A stretch of 64,000 nucleotides of DNA from Ifrita kowaldi (Eukaryota > Chordata > Aves > Passeriformes > Cinclosomatidae): positions 353,232 through 417,231 of the forward strand of contig VZRS01001718.1 in assembly GCA_013398055.1 (NCBI GenBank), written 5' to 3'. Position 1 is the first letter of the stretch, and each line of letters opens with the position of its first letter. Positions 37,901-52,900 of the stretch are shown piece by piece. Under the pieces are notes generated by a model. The model had not been told where the DNA came from, searched no databases, and saw nothing but the letters and a program-made list of their open reading frames with translations. Position numbers and translations under genes: made by a program.

Positions 37901-40900
37901 GCTCACTATGCAGCAAAAAGTACTATGCTAGCATAAGAAGAGGAAAGCTTAGGAAAAGAAGAGTTAAGAGGAAATCTTCTGATAGTCTGGCTCCAAAAAA
38001 TGTTTGGGTGTTGACTGAACTGCAGCCTAAAAACCTGTCAACAAAATGCATCCTAGTATTTAATTCTAATGATTAGGTGCAGCAAATTAGGACTTACTAC
38101 ATGCTCTGTAAATATGCAGGACAGGTCTAACAGTATCTGACTCTACCAGCATTTTCTCCCCCTGCTGGAAAGGGCCTGCAGGGTACTGTTAATTAGTACT
38201 CAGTATACTTTTCAATAAAAACTATTTAGACATTAACTATTGAACTGATAAAGTAACAGTAAACCATCCCATTCAAAAGGGAGAGAGTTTCAAACATGCT
38301 AATCACATGTCTACATTCTCTTTTAGGATTTACTCCTGGACAGTTTCAATCAAATGCAGTTTTTGAAACTGTTAAGAAAAATCACTCATTTCCATGTGTG
38401 TTGATTTTTCTTTCCCTCATAATTAAATCTGTCCAACAAAAATACTTAGTCTTGAAGCAGTGGCAGTTATTCTTGAGGAAAGTATGACCTTAATAGTTTC
38501 TAAAAATTAATTTTCTAACTACACAATGGAACATGTGTTAGGACTGAAGCCTCTGAATCCAGAAAGATACCAAACTGAATGTATGCCATTCTTCCGAAGT
38601 TGTTACAAATCCTTCAGAGCACAGTACTAAAAAGTCAGATTCAGATGTTCAATGCAGATGTGTTAAAATTCCAACTTTCACACCTCTTGAAGTTATTTAA
38701 GATGAGGTGTATCTATGTATTCAAGGATTTAATAAATTTACTGATAAAAGGTTTTGTTTTGTAAAATTGGGTAACTTGCCTATAAGAAATAGTCTCATGA
38801 AAAAAGTTTTCACCACAGCATCAAACATTTCTGTGAATCATTTCATATCTCATAAGCAATATATAAAGTTTCGTGAAGAACAGAAATTATGAGACCAGAA
38901 AAAAACATGTAAAAAGCTTGCATATGCGATGCAAAACAGTTAAAAAATGGCCAAAAAGTCATGGTACATGCCAGCTTTTCAAGTGGACAGAATAAAGAGC
39001 AACGAGGTAAGAAGGTAGCTTAGGTAAGGCATGAAAGGCTTGAATACAATGCAAAATTAAATCAGCAACCCATGCAAGAACTTGGAACCAGCTGAATAGG
39101 ATGGATGCAGATGGTTTGTGCTTACGGTGTTCTGAAATCCTACTGACTGTCCGTGATTGTTAGTGCTATTCACAGGTTCCTGATTATTTGCAACTGATTC
39201 AGGGATAATCGTTGGATTAAGCACAGCCTTCTTTTCTTTCAGGTTAAGAACAAGTCCAAGCTCTGGTAATGGTAAACAGGAAGGTCTGCTGAGGCCAAAG
39301 AGTGTGAAATAGAGGTCCACAGCACCACATCGTAATCTCCAGTCATGTGAAGTTCCTAAAATCCAAAAGAGATTGTTAATACAGAGATAAAATCTCCTCC
39401 TCTCCACAAATAAAACAGTTTAAGTGATCTAGGCCCAGCGGAGTATGACATTTGCTGTGCTTGAGATACACTTCCTTCATTATTCCTGGCTCTTATTAGC
39501 TCTAATTCACCTTCTTTCTTTTTAAACGTTTTTTCTTTTTAAACTTTCCTGTTTAAAAGGAAGGCTTTAAGTCTCCTGGGTTATAAGTTAGACATGTTTA
39601 GCAGAACAAGACAGGAAAAGTAAGTGCTGTAATAACATAATGAAAAATAAAAGAAAAATAACCACACCCATATGTCTTTATTTTTCAAGTTGCACTCTTA
39701 AGTTTTTCTACTGGGCAAGTAAATAGAGCATTTTGTTACCAAACTGGCTTCCTGCATCAATGGATTTGGTTGCATTTGCCTATGTATTCCACAAAATGTA
39801 GTAAGTGCTTTAAGCACGACTAAGATCTTTACTCTCTGGAAACTGCATTGATAGAGAAATGCACAGGCATGCTTTTTAACATCATTACTATGTCCTTTAC
39901 TTCACTGAATACACAATACTTCAATTTGTATTCACACTCAAAATATGTATTCTTACTGCACAAAGCAATGTTTTATTTTTTTATTATTTTTCACTGCAAA
40001 CTGTGTACTGCTTTTATATCTTCATACACAAATGGTCTAAGCACGTTTGGCACCAATCACAACAGAAAGACATTTAACATCTGGTGCAATCTGCAAATAC
40101 AGTGATTCTGGTGTTAACTCAGCCCAGCTCTTGACTGATTGCAAGTTTATTGAACATATTGTTCCCCAGCAGGAATTGAACTGTATCTGGTAAACAGGAC
40201 ACAGACATGCCAACTGCCATGCTAATGTGGCTGTGCAAGACTTAGCACAAAATAAAATTACAAGATCTATCCTTGTAAATAGTAGTTTTATGGGGCCAAA
40301 ATAGTGTTTTGAGTAAGCTTAGCTTACACTTACCAGTTACAAATTACCAGTTACACTTACCCAGTTACAAAGGAAAGCAATATGAATATTCATCTAGACA
40401 TTTCTAACATTAAAATACTCTCCAGAGAATGACACATTCAAAAATAGCAATTTTAGAACTATTGCAATATTATCAATTTAATTCAGATTAACACAGAGAA
40501 AAAAAAAAGATTACATATATCAGTCAGAGTCTGTTCTCTATTACATGTGCTTATGTTAAATGAAAGCAACTCATGATTGTAGAACCATGCACCTTTAAAC
40601 CTGGCTACTAGCTTGTCACACATCAACAACCTTTTTCAAGGCACCCTGGAAGGCTACAGTTATCCCTTACAGAAAACTAATTGAAACATTATGTCATCTA
40701 GAGGCATAGAAATTTAAGTGCTTAAAGCCCCATGAACCTTAATAAGAATGTATACCCTATTTGTCCCTTGCAAAAAGAGGTAATGCTTGTAACACTGCAC
40801 ACACTCTCCTCTCACGAAAAAGCAAAAACAAATTCTCTGATGGGAACATCAAAATTGTTTATTTTGTGTGTCTGACACTTGGCAAATCCTATGGAACTGA

Positions 40901-43900
40901 ACTACTAGTAGTCTCCCCACTTCAACCCCTGAAGTGTAGCTGTAAACTTTTAAACACTAAATATAATGACACACAGAGAACAGAAAGCCTGCAATGACCT
41001 AAAAAAAGCTGTATAAATGTTTATATGCAATCTGTGTAGTAATGTGCCAGATGTTAAAGGGTAGTTTGTCAGGACTGGATAGAACTGCGTTAGTAATGAA
41101 AAACAGGTCAATGGTAAAGATGCAAGCCCTTCTCTCACTAGGATCTTTCCTAATCTCACAAGGCAAATTGAGTTTTAGGTCTATAACGCACTTCTAAAAA
41201 TCTCATTTAAATTATCTATACCAATGCTGTTGTCCTCTCATATTCTCTGAGAGTTTAGTGAAAGAGGACAAAAAGAGATGTAAAACAAACTCTTAAGTGT
41301 GGCACGGATACCATTATTTGAAGAAACACTTGCTTTGAACATTTTTGAACATTAGAAGTATCATTCTGTGCAAAAGGACATCAAAGCACACTACATCAGT
41401 AGACAAAAGAATTAAAAACAAGGTTTGGTAGCCTATGTCACTAAGAATGTTCTGGAAGTACATAGATGATACTCAATTTCTGAAACTGGATTTTCAATTT
41501 CTAATCACTGAAACTAAGAGAGCTCTTGGCATATTCTGAAGCAAGTCTTTAACACTTATTTCAAAAAACCTCACAATAAAACTCCAAAACAACAAAACAA
41601 CAAACAAATCAAAAAACCCTAACCTGAATTCATCAGTTTCCAAAGCTGATCTACCAAAGCTTCATTACATAAAGGAGACTCCATATTCTTGGTGAAAGGT
41701 GGATTCTTAGTCAGCATATCCAAAATCTTATGCCTGAAAGAAGCAGAACAATAATCTTTATTAAATCCAAAAGAAAAACCGTAAGGATACAAAGTCTGTT
41801 AGTTTGCAATATTCTTACAAATTTCTTAAACTACAAGATTTAATCCAAATTTTTAACCAATGTTTTATGCCTTTGTTCTTTCTTCTGTCCACAGTATGCA
41901 TAGACACATATTTACCATCAGCAATTTACCTTAGAGATAAAAAGGGAGGTGCAAAGCACTAGGATGTTTTTAGACACAACTGTTCACAGTTGTGGGCTAC
42001 ATTATGCTCTTCTGTTTAGTAATGATCTTTTTTTGCACACTGACATGGAAATTTACCAAGAAGAAGCAACACCGGTAAATAAACTCCTTACATACTGATA
42101 CCAAAGAGTTTCTAAATAACTGCAAAAGTTTGTGATGGATACAAAATGGCAGGCCCAAAAACACTGACTTGCACATTTTCCTGGAAACAAACACTGCCAC
42201 CTCTTAAGTTACATTGGTGTCTGAAGATCCTGCACTTACCACTGTGCTGAAAGTAGATACATTTTTGTTTCTTCAAACTTGGCCTTGAAAACATTTAATG
42301 AATAATTCTTTGTTCCATTACTTGTTATTTTAACAATTTTTCTCTATATAGCCAGCTTTCACCTTGCTGTCTTACACATTTGGAACAAGAAGACTCTTGC
42401 AGATACTTTTTTTCTGCATTTTCTTTTGGAAGAGGCTAACATACAGCACTCAATTCAAATTAAATCTCCTCCTTAAACTGAAGCTAAAACTGTATTTATT
42501 TTCATTAACAAGAATGACAGAAATGAAACAGAACACTCTTGCAGCTATGATATTTGTAAGAAATCACCTATGTAGAGAGAGTAAAACTAATATTATTCAA
42601 CTTTATATTAGAAGTAATATTATTTAACTCAGTATTTTAATGGTGGTTATAAGAATAAAGTGTTGGGAAAAAACAATTATGATGAATGTTGGTGTTCACA
42701 GGTTTGTAATGAACGTGCTAAAATACCCAACCACTCACGTGAAAACAAAGTTGAAACAAGCAATACCAGAAATTTCACCACATCTTCACATGATCCTTTC
42801 ACCCCATCTACAGTCTAACAATTGCTTTACACCCCTTGCTGTCCAAATATTGTGTGCACTATGTCTCAGACTCTGTCTTTTCTAATTATCACAGTCTTTT
42901 TTGCCACATGCAACATCATATTTATGCACTTTATTTATGTCCAGGAAATAATCTCTAACTTCAGACTACTGCCACAAGGTAGAACATAAAAGACAAAAAT
43001 AACAATGCAGAATTAGAATAGAATATACTAATTTTTGAGATGTGAATTGTTGAAACATCAAAATATGTTTCAATTAACGTAAAATAACAAGAAGGAAAAA
43101 CAGTTTTGTGAAGAAGCAGTTAAGGATCTGATCTATTCCAGCGATTCCAGGTGAAGAATTTACTTAGTAGCTTCAGCACTGGTAAAAAACCTGGCTCTTT
43201 ATTAACTCACCTTATGTAGGGTACAGGATCACTCTGAACCATAGTAAGTAGCCACTGTAATTCTTCATAGCTCCTATCAACTGCAAAGCAAAATAAACCA
43301 AAATGCCTATTAATATATATAAACTGGAAGGATTTTGATGAAGACAATCATGAGTTCCTGAATTAGTACATGAAGAGCCTGAGTGATTGCAACTAAAGTG
43401 GAATTACACTAATTATAGAGCAAATTCAAAGTAAAAAGTGTTTTACTTTACATTGAAATAGAAACATTTACAAAACTCTTCCATGCATCAATTTTTCAAT
43501 AACAACCAATTTGACTATTTGCATGAGCATTGACTGGGAAAATCAGAGTAAAGGCTCATCTTGATATTGTGTGCTTCCTAAACTGAACACATTCAAATAT
43601 CCTTTCAAGAATCAGAAGCGTAACATTTTCTGTGGAGAATATACAGCTCTCATACACAGGAATCTGTGAAGGACTATTATCTTTAAATAGGATAGAAAGA
43701 TGAATACTACAGGGCTTATACAAAACTGCAGTCATGCTCCCCTCAGTAGCCTTCATTAGTTTTTTGGATCATTATACTTTGCAACTAAAATGGATTTTGA
43801 AACCTATCTGCACATGCTTCTAGAAAATTGCTGTTTGACACTGTTGGAAATGAAGTCAGCCTGTTAGATTGAAATGTAACTTACATTACAAAATTCCTTT

Positions 43901-46900
43901 GATTATCAGAGTAGTATTGCAAACTATGGGATATCATGGTCACTTATTACACAAAACATGGAAGAATTTTTATGTGATCTTTTTGTCAGGTGCATAACTA
44001 AGGTTTTTTACAGCAGGATTCTCTTCTCCTTTCTTTAAAACAATGAAGAGGGTGCATTAATCATTACTGGATAGACAGGTCAAAAAACATTTCTGTCGCT
44101 TTCCATGTTGTGGTCCTAGCAAACTATTTCTTTCTTCCCCTAGCCAATTGTACTTTTAGTTCTAAATACCTCAGTTCAACTTTTCTTCCTTATTTCGCTT
44201 AGTTTTCAGTAAACAATTTTTAAATATAACTTCTTTTGTCTGACCAATTCTTATACCTATTATTCTCTTGTTATTTCAGTAGGGTAAGTTGCTTTTAACA
44301 GAAGAGGCATTCATTTATACTGTAAGAACCAGCACTTTAGTTCTATTACAAGTGTTAAAAATACTTTGGACAGCTGGAACATAAGACCCCTTTCTGGGCT
44401 AGGAGAAGGCAACTACATTAAAATACTGCTTAGAAGATGGCTGAAGAGTCTTTTGCAAGCCACTTGCAAATCAGCAATGCTCTTCCTACAGTCCAACCAA
44501 AACAAAACTGGTTATACTGGTGAGGCTCCAGTAAACCTGTTTGGAGGCAGAATGTATTAGCTCACACAGTGCGCTGTTCAGAGCACAGCTACACAGTTCT
44601 GCATGATGCCAGAGCAAATTTGTATCCATACGGACCAGAACTACAATCTCAGATTTGCCTTAAAAGCCAGAGAAATCTTTGAAAAACTATGCCTAGAACA
44701 TACTTTTAAGGGATTAGTGACTGCCTGTGCTCAGCTCAATGCACAGCTGCTTTTCCTGGCTTGGGACAGAAGGCAGCTAGAACACTGCAAACAAAAGTTG
44801 TTTTTGCATGTAACAAAAAAAATATTGTATTACCACACAGCAAAGAATTGCAACACTGCAAACATGAAGTCACCATCATCAGCAAATTGTAATTATTTTG
44901 ACTAACAAAAGGTATTTTAAAATGCTTTTTTATTAGAAAATGGAAAGTCTGGGAGGTGAATCCTTTAGGCTGGCAGTACTGGATAACAAAACCATACTTT
45001 AGTGATTTTTTTTTTTTGGTATTTTAAACTTATTTCTGCTAGAGATGAAGTAGGTCTTCCCTGCTATTTGCCTTATAGTGTAAGCTAAGTCTTCTAGGCT
45101 TCCAAAGCTTTGCTACTAATGCATTTAACCTGCTTCTCAAATTTCCACAGTAACTATGAAACAGTATGGACAGCAATGACAAATTAAACCTGACCTCAGG
45201 CAGAACAAATCTTATTACCCAGAAAAACCATACACCAGCCTGGTTTGGAGACCTCACAAAATCATCTGCTCCAACCTTCCATAGGAAAGGGAGCCTAGAT
45301 GGGATTATCTAGCACTCTGTCCAACTGCATCTTGAAAACCTCCAGCAATGGGGACTCCACCACATCCCTGGGGAGGCTGTGCCACTGACTGATTGTCCCC
45401 ACTGTAAAAAAAATTTTCTTGTATCAAGATGAAACCTCTCTTGGTGCAACTTGTACTTGTTAATCCTTCTCCTTTCCATGTGGAGGAGAGAGACACTTCA
45501 TCCACTTTGCAGCTGCTCTCTAAGTACTGGAATATTGTGATGAAGTCTCCCTGAGCCTTCTCTTCTCCAGTGAGAAAAGACCTAACTCTGTCAAGTTTTC
45601 CCTCAGAGCAGGTTCTGCAGCCCCCTGATAATCTTCATGGTCCCTCTTTGGACCCTCCCCAGACTGCCCACAACTTTCTTGAACTGTGAGGGCTGCAACT
45701 ATACACACTGCTGCAAGTACAGACTGAGTACAAAGTAGCGGGGGATGATCACATCTCTGTCTCTGTTAGTACTGCCCCTGCAGATGCAGCCCAGGATCTG
45801 ATTTGCTGCAGCCACACTGCTGACTCGTGGTCAGCTTGTTATCCACCAATACCCCAGGTCCCTCTCAGTGATGCTGCTCCCCAAGCACAGATTCTGGCCT
45901 GTTCTGGGCTCTTTGGTTATGCTGTCCCAGGTGCAGGACCTTGCACTTGTTAAACTTCATCCAGTAGTCACTCACCCATTCTCCCAGCCTGCCCAGGTCT
46001 CTCTGTGAGATGTCTCTCCCTTCTGACGTGTCCCCCTCACAACCAGCTCTGTCATCAACAAACTTGGTGAGGCTGCTTATAGTGCTGTTCTCCACATCAT
46101 TTCTGAAGATGTTCCCTAAGGGACCCATTTGTGACAGTCTGCCAGCCTGAGTAAAAACCACTGATCACCACGCTCTGAGTGTGGCCCATGACCTGAATTC
46201 TTACCCACTGCACTGACCACCCATCCTGTCTGCAGCTTGCCAGTTTGTCTAGGAGAAGGCTGTGGGAAAAGCAGCATGTGTAGATTTTCATTCTTCTGGT
46301 AGATATAAACACAAGTCATTGCTTCCGGAAACAAAAATCCCCTTGTGATTTTTTTTCAAATTATAAGCAGTGTTGTCTCAGTTCTGAATTGCAACAGAGC
46401 ATCTCTGACAATGAAGTTTAACATTCATCAAATTTGATAATGGTTATTTATTTAGAATAGTTTGTTGTTATCTCTTTTAAGTATGCAACTGCCTTGCTCT
46501 ATGCAAATAACTATTAATAGTCATATAGCTCTCACAAGTTAACTTTTAAAAGTTAATAAACCCTGTTCACTTCAAACCACTTTAGATAAACTGTCCAAGC
46601 CCTTGTATGCTGCCTCAAGCATTTTAAAAAGTTACCATGTCTGAAAAAAACCCTTGCTATTAATGGCAAAGAAAACAACTTATTCAGTTCCATAGAGAAA
46701 TTATTTCTTTTCAAGTAACTTAAAAAAAGGTAGTGTTATTCCTACTCTGAAAGTTCCACCCAGAAAACATAGAGTTTCCTTTTTATGGAAATTACAAAAT
46801 CTGTCAGCTTCCTTTACAAGAACTGTTAAAAGCCAGCTTTGGCACAAGCAACAGGCATTTGATATCTGCTGGTTTGCATCCAGTGTGAACTGGAAACCAG

Positions 46901-49900
46901 GTAACTGGGAACAACAAGAATCAGATCTCTTGGCAACAGATGGCCAATCATTCCTCCTTCTAAAGCCAGGTTTAGGGCTCTGCAAGACAAGCACTGCTAG
47001 CTTCTCTATGGGTAGTGGAAGAAGTCAGCACACTGCGTTTCTGGATCACCCCTCCAGCAAAAACTCACCAGTCTCACAGCAGGAGCAGAAGCTCCTGTGT
47101 TCAGTGCTGGAAGCTTGTATTTGAGAAATGACTGGTGACCAGCTAGACACTAGGCTGTGTGGTGAACTGTAGTGACTTTATAGCAGATAGATATTTGCAT
47201 CTGCTACCTCTGCATCCGAGAAAAAGCTGTTGGCAAGGGGCAAGGCAGTTAGGCACAGTAGTATTCTAGTCTGTCATTTTCAGATCTCACAGTGAGCTCT
47301 GTCAAAAACTGTTCATCTCAACCACTGATTTCAAGTAACCTACTACCTTTTACCATTCAAGTTTTAGCTTCTTGTACAAGGTTTCAAGCAACTTACCCTA
47401 TTATCTTGCTTATACAGGACCCCATTTGATCAGCTGTTTTAAAGATGTACTTTATTACTTTGTAGTATGCTTTCTTATCCAAGCCACTTATTAACTATAA
47501 ATACCATCCATAAAAGGTCAAGAATTTCATGAGAAAACATTATTTCTATCAGTTTGTCTTTCCAAGGGGTGGGATGAATTAGTGAGATTATTCTAAAGGA
47601 AAAGAGCTGATGAGTAAGCCTTCTATTCTCCAGCAAATCTTTCCACGAACATTCTATGAAGGGTGGAATAAAGCAATTAGCCCACCAGTGAGAGATATGC
47701 ATAGCACTAGCACAATTGTGAATTCTAGCTTGTACACTCACAGGATTACCAAATGGTCTATGTGCAGTGGGTTATGGATACAGAGTGTCTGGTGGATTAC
47801 AGGAGGGAGCAAAGAAAGACTAACCCAAATGAATGAACAGGACAATATAATACTAAATTCACTTTATGGAATGCAAATCACTGAAGCTGTAATTTCTAAC
47901 TGCATTAGAAATCTGTCAGGATTGAGTTTCAACTACAGAGCATTTAAGAAACTACCCAGTTTGGTTTTTTTTTTTCATGGACCTGCAATAGTCGACTTGG
48001 ATAAAGGCAATATTAAAAGAATGTAAACATCTCACAAACATAAGCTATGCACAAGGAATGGCAAAACATAATCAGCCAAATTATCTCTACAATAATCTAA
48101 GTTTCCAAAATTTATAACCATAAAATGCATGCAAAAAGCACAATAAAGATATTAGGAAAAAGGTAAAGCAAAATCAAGGACTCTGACTAGCAATTACGGC
48201 TGAAATCAACTAAATCAAAGTCACTGAAGTGTTCAAGAGAAATTACCAAATCCCCTTACTGCCACTTATTATTTCAAAACTTTGGTATCTGATTCAATTT
48301 GCAAAGCACTGACAAACAATGTTCAGCACATCTTCCTAACACTTGTACTTGCTGGGACAAAGCAATAACAGAAATCTCAGTTTCTTATTAACACAGCTGT
48401 CATCATACAAGCTCTTCTGGTGGACACAATTTCAACCTAACATTAATGAAGTAAGCATTACATTTGTATGAGAATTGTTACAAAATGTCAAAATACTTGG
48501 AAAAAAGTACCTTTTGTGTAATCAACGACAGCCTCCAATGCTGCTATTCGGACATCGACGAAGTGCCCGTATTCTGCGTACGACTTGAAGAGAGCAGGAT
48601 CACTTGGGACATGACCATTCTTCTGAAGCACTCGAATAGCTTTTAAACAGCTAGACATAGTAGGAGAAAATTTACATCAGGTTTATGGAATACCAGCCAA
48701 GAAAAACAAAACTACTTTTTCGCAAATCGAGTACTGAAGATTTTCTGAATTATGTTATCCACATTAACATGATTAACATGTTACAATTATTTTCACAGCA
48801 TTAACATACAGATCTTATTACCTCTGAATCAGGCACAAACACAAATTAAATTCTCCACCCTGTCAAATTCATTGCTTGGTTTCAGTAAAGCCATAAAAAT
48901 TTAGAGAAAACACAGCTCAGATGCTGTGTGTACTCTACAGGTACTGTTACAAGGCAAAACTTTCATAAATGCTCTTCTTAAAGAGGCATGGCACGATCAA
49001 CCTATGTCTGTTATTAAAGTCTACATTGACAGAAATTAATGCTGAAAAAGAAAGCCATCAAGACAAACTTGCATTTATCAGCTTTTGAAACTTGAAAGGA
49101 ATTTGACATTTAAGATTAACACAAACAAGCTAAAATCTCAAAAGCTAACTACAGAAAGGTACATAAAACCCAAGAAAAGTAGTGTCATTAAACCCCACCT
49201 GACTGTAATAGTATGTCTGTAACTGGGGAGAAGCTTCTCCATATTCAGAAAACGGGTAATTTCCTCAAGAATAAGTCGTACATCAGGATTTAAGTTATCC
49301 AATGTTCGAACTTCGTTGTTCACGCTGACTGCAGGAGTTACAGAGTTGGCGAGGGCATCAATCAGCTCAGCACGATAGTAGTTGTCTGAAAACTAAATAA
49401 AACCAACATTTAACACGAGAAAGTACAATAATATATATTCTTTCAAAGCTAAGAAATGCTTAAGCTCTGTTACAGAACAGATCTTAAAGCCAAGACCATG
49501 GGAGAAACTGCATGAGAAAGCAAAACAGGAAAAAATTGGTTCTGAAAATCATACCATTAATCCAGCCAGCAACTTCATGAGCTTCTGAAGTGAACTAATG
49601 AGCTCGCTGCTGCTTAGTGAAGAAAATCTTGCTTCTTCATCCATCCCTCTTACCTGGGCTCATAGTTCCACCCCTTCCATTATGCTGGCTTTTGCATCCG
49701 TTGGTTGTGTAAGTAAGCAGCAAAATGTATAAAAATAAAATTTACAAAAGCAGAAAGATGTACTGGATTTGAGTATTAGTTTAGTATTATAATTAGTTTA
49801 GTATTATTACTCAGCTGGAGTTGAGTATTTAACCTAAACAAACCCCACATCTGTCAGATCTAGCAGATGTCAAACATGTGCAGAAAGGACATGTGGAAAA

Positions 49901-52900
49901 GTGAGGCTGGATCTCTCCCTCAGTGGTAAGAAGAAGTCAGCACACCTCACCCCTTTCTGTGACTACTGATTCATGTGTCCAACTCTCTACCTCTCCACCC
50001 TCCTTCATCCTTATTTCAGCAATAAGCAACAAGTGTCTTGTTACAGTATGTGTTCTACACACAAGAAAAAATGAGGCTTAAGACACATCACACTGGTTCC
50101 ACTCAACTTTGGATACTTAATTGGGAAGACTATGATAGGCTCTTAGCTAGAATTCTGTATCATCTCAGGATCTTAAAGGTCATCTAATCATCCTTCAGAA
50201 GTGGTCTGTGTGGGAAGGAACTTGAGGTGACAACATTTCCAACTCAGATGTTTCAGCTTAGTGATGGAACAATATTAACCTGTGGTTCAGCTGTTATTTA
50301 ACTAGATGAAGACAATCCAGTCCTGTGAGCTAGAACTGATATTCAGAACACAGAAACCCAGAGTCCTGTATATTGTTAAAAAAAGATTATTTCCTTTCCT
50401 TGCTCTTTCACTCTTTTAAAGGTCAAAAAACCATATAAAAATCCCAGTGCCTAACTTTGCATGCTACATTCTCTCCAAACACTTGGGTATTTTTAATGAA
50501 AAAGAGTAAAGCAAGAAAAGTATGTGTGTAAACGAAGACAGGCAGGTCCTTAGTAAGTCAACAAGCACACAGAGCTTTGAAACATCCAAGAAGTGCCGCC
50601 CTAGAATGTCAGTTACAGAACATTCTCTAACTTTTACTGTTTAGTTTAGCACATCACCTTGCAGTGGCATCAAACGTCATGCAGGTATTAACTAAAACTT
50701 TTTTTGACAAAAAAAGGAAGTAAGAGATTAAAATAAACACAATCTTTACCTTATTCTTCCTGTTATCGTTATACTTGATCAAATCCAAAATAAACATTAA
50801 AACCTCCTTAGGACAAAGGTTGTGAACATCTCTCAGAAGCGCCATGGCAACAGGCATAGTCTGTGTAATAAAATGAATACTAACATCACTCTTTACATTA
50901 GGGAAATGATAGTTACATCCTGGAAGGAGGTACATCCTGAAAATCAGCAAGTAACAAATTTACAACAGCAAGTGTCTGAAAAGTTGTATTTACACACTTT
51001 TTGAAAGTCAGACCATATACCATATAATTTTCAGATCAAATAAACTATGTAGTTATTGTCCAGTAATTAGTCACAGTACAGCTATTTGGAAAAAAACCCA
51101 AACTATATCCAAAACCAGACTACCAAGTCAAGACACTATTAAAAAAGTATCAAATGAAAACCAGTGAAACACAGAAAATGATGATGGAATTTATTTTGAG
51201 ATAGACACTGAATTTGAGTGTTTCATGTGAACACAATGTCTAAGCTTCCACTTTCACTGAGACATATAGACCCAACAGGGTCAATGAAGCCTGAAGAATT
51301 ACTAGCCAGACAAGTGCTACTCTGACTAGGTATTCATTTTAGAATGAGCTAAGCAGATGTCTAGGCTCCACTTAACACAGATTTCAGAATCTTACTCTAG
51401 ATATTCAAACTTGGCACACAGGATTAAAAAGGGAGAAAAATGTAAGATTCAGTGGTAAAGAATGAACAATGACAAAAAAGGCTGAAAAATACAAAAAGAA
51501 GGTCTAAGAATGACATGAAGGATGAAACAGTTTTGGACAGAGTAAAAAACCAAAATTTGAGTCTTCTATAAAATCAGTAACATGAAATCTATGAAGTAAG
51601 AACTCAATCACCCAGTAAAGTGAATCTTGAGAGAAAAACATTGTTATTAGTTTTGTTATCCAATGAACAACCAAAAATTATAGATTACAGTAAAAAAACC
51701 TGTGCTAACACCAAAATAAGCTGCAGCGATATGTGATTTGATAACAGAAAGAAGAGGGCAAGAAGGCTTATGCAATGTCTTGAACTAAAAAGCCCACCAA
51801 TTTAAGAGTTATAAGATTTTACTTGCAGTATGGTATAATTGCTATTAAAGAATAAAGGCAGTTGCTGAATTCACCTAGAAGATAAAATTACTATCTTCCT
51901 TACAATGTTAAGAATGAGCTCACAAATAATTACAAATAATTATTATATAACAACATAAAATTCTCCATTCTCCCAAAGAAACTACTAATTTAACTTCAGC
52001 TACTCAGAAGAAATTACTAAATATTTGTTAATTGATTTTTTACTAAGATGGAACACCTGAAGCCATATGAGAAAGAATTCGTTACTTTGACTTTTATTAC
52101 AGAGTAATTGAGGCCTGGGCTATCCATGTTCCTGTAATTCTCAACTGTAGCAACATTTTAGTATTTCGACAATTCTTTTAAAACATTCATTGAGAAAAAT
52201 AAATTTTACCTTTTGAAGAAAGTAGCTTTGAAAGTTCATGAAGTTGTTGGTCTTCACAATGTTTGGACAAGTCTTACAACAAAACATTCGGGTAAAGAGT
52301 GACTTCATGGCTGGTGGTCCTGTCCACGTACTTACCATGGAATTTGCAATCTGAATAAGAAGGGGGGAAGGGAAACTGTATTAACATGACCACTGCAAGT
52401 TTAGTTTGGCTGTAGAAAAGTACACATTTCCCATAATCAAAAAGGATAATTGCCAAGAACATTCTCTCCTTTAAATAGATACTTACTTTCATGAGTGTAT
52501 TATCTTATATTAGCTAAGTATTCACTGTCATTCCCAATATATCTTCTCTACATTAAAGGTAAGTTTTATGAAAATGGTTCCATTTGGAAGACATCTGCAA
52601 CTAACTATCCTTCCATGATAAACTCCTGTTCTTAATTATTTTCTCTTTTATGTATTTTAGATGAAAATTCTGTGTTTATTAAGCCAAGTTCTCTGACTCT
52701 ACAGAAGCCAGTGATGGAAGGGGATTTTGCAATACCAACTTCCCAAATTTACCCTGCCAGTAACTTCAGCCTAGACTTTAAAACAGGCCTCAGCCACCCT
52801 ATGAATTAAAGACCACCTCTAAAGTTAAAGCAAGGCAGCTCCCTCTAACTTTAATTGTAATGTACTAAAAGATTGTGCACTGAGAACAATTTATTGCTAT

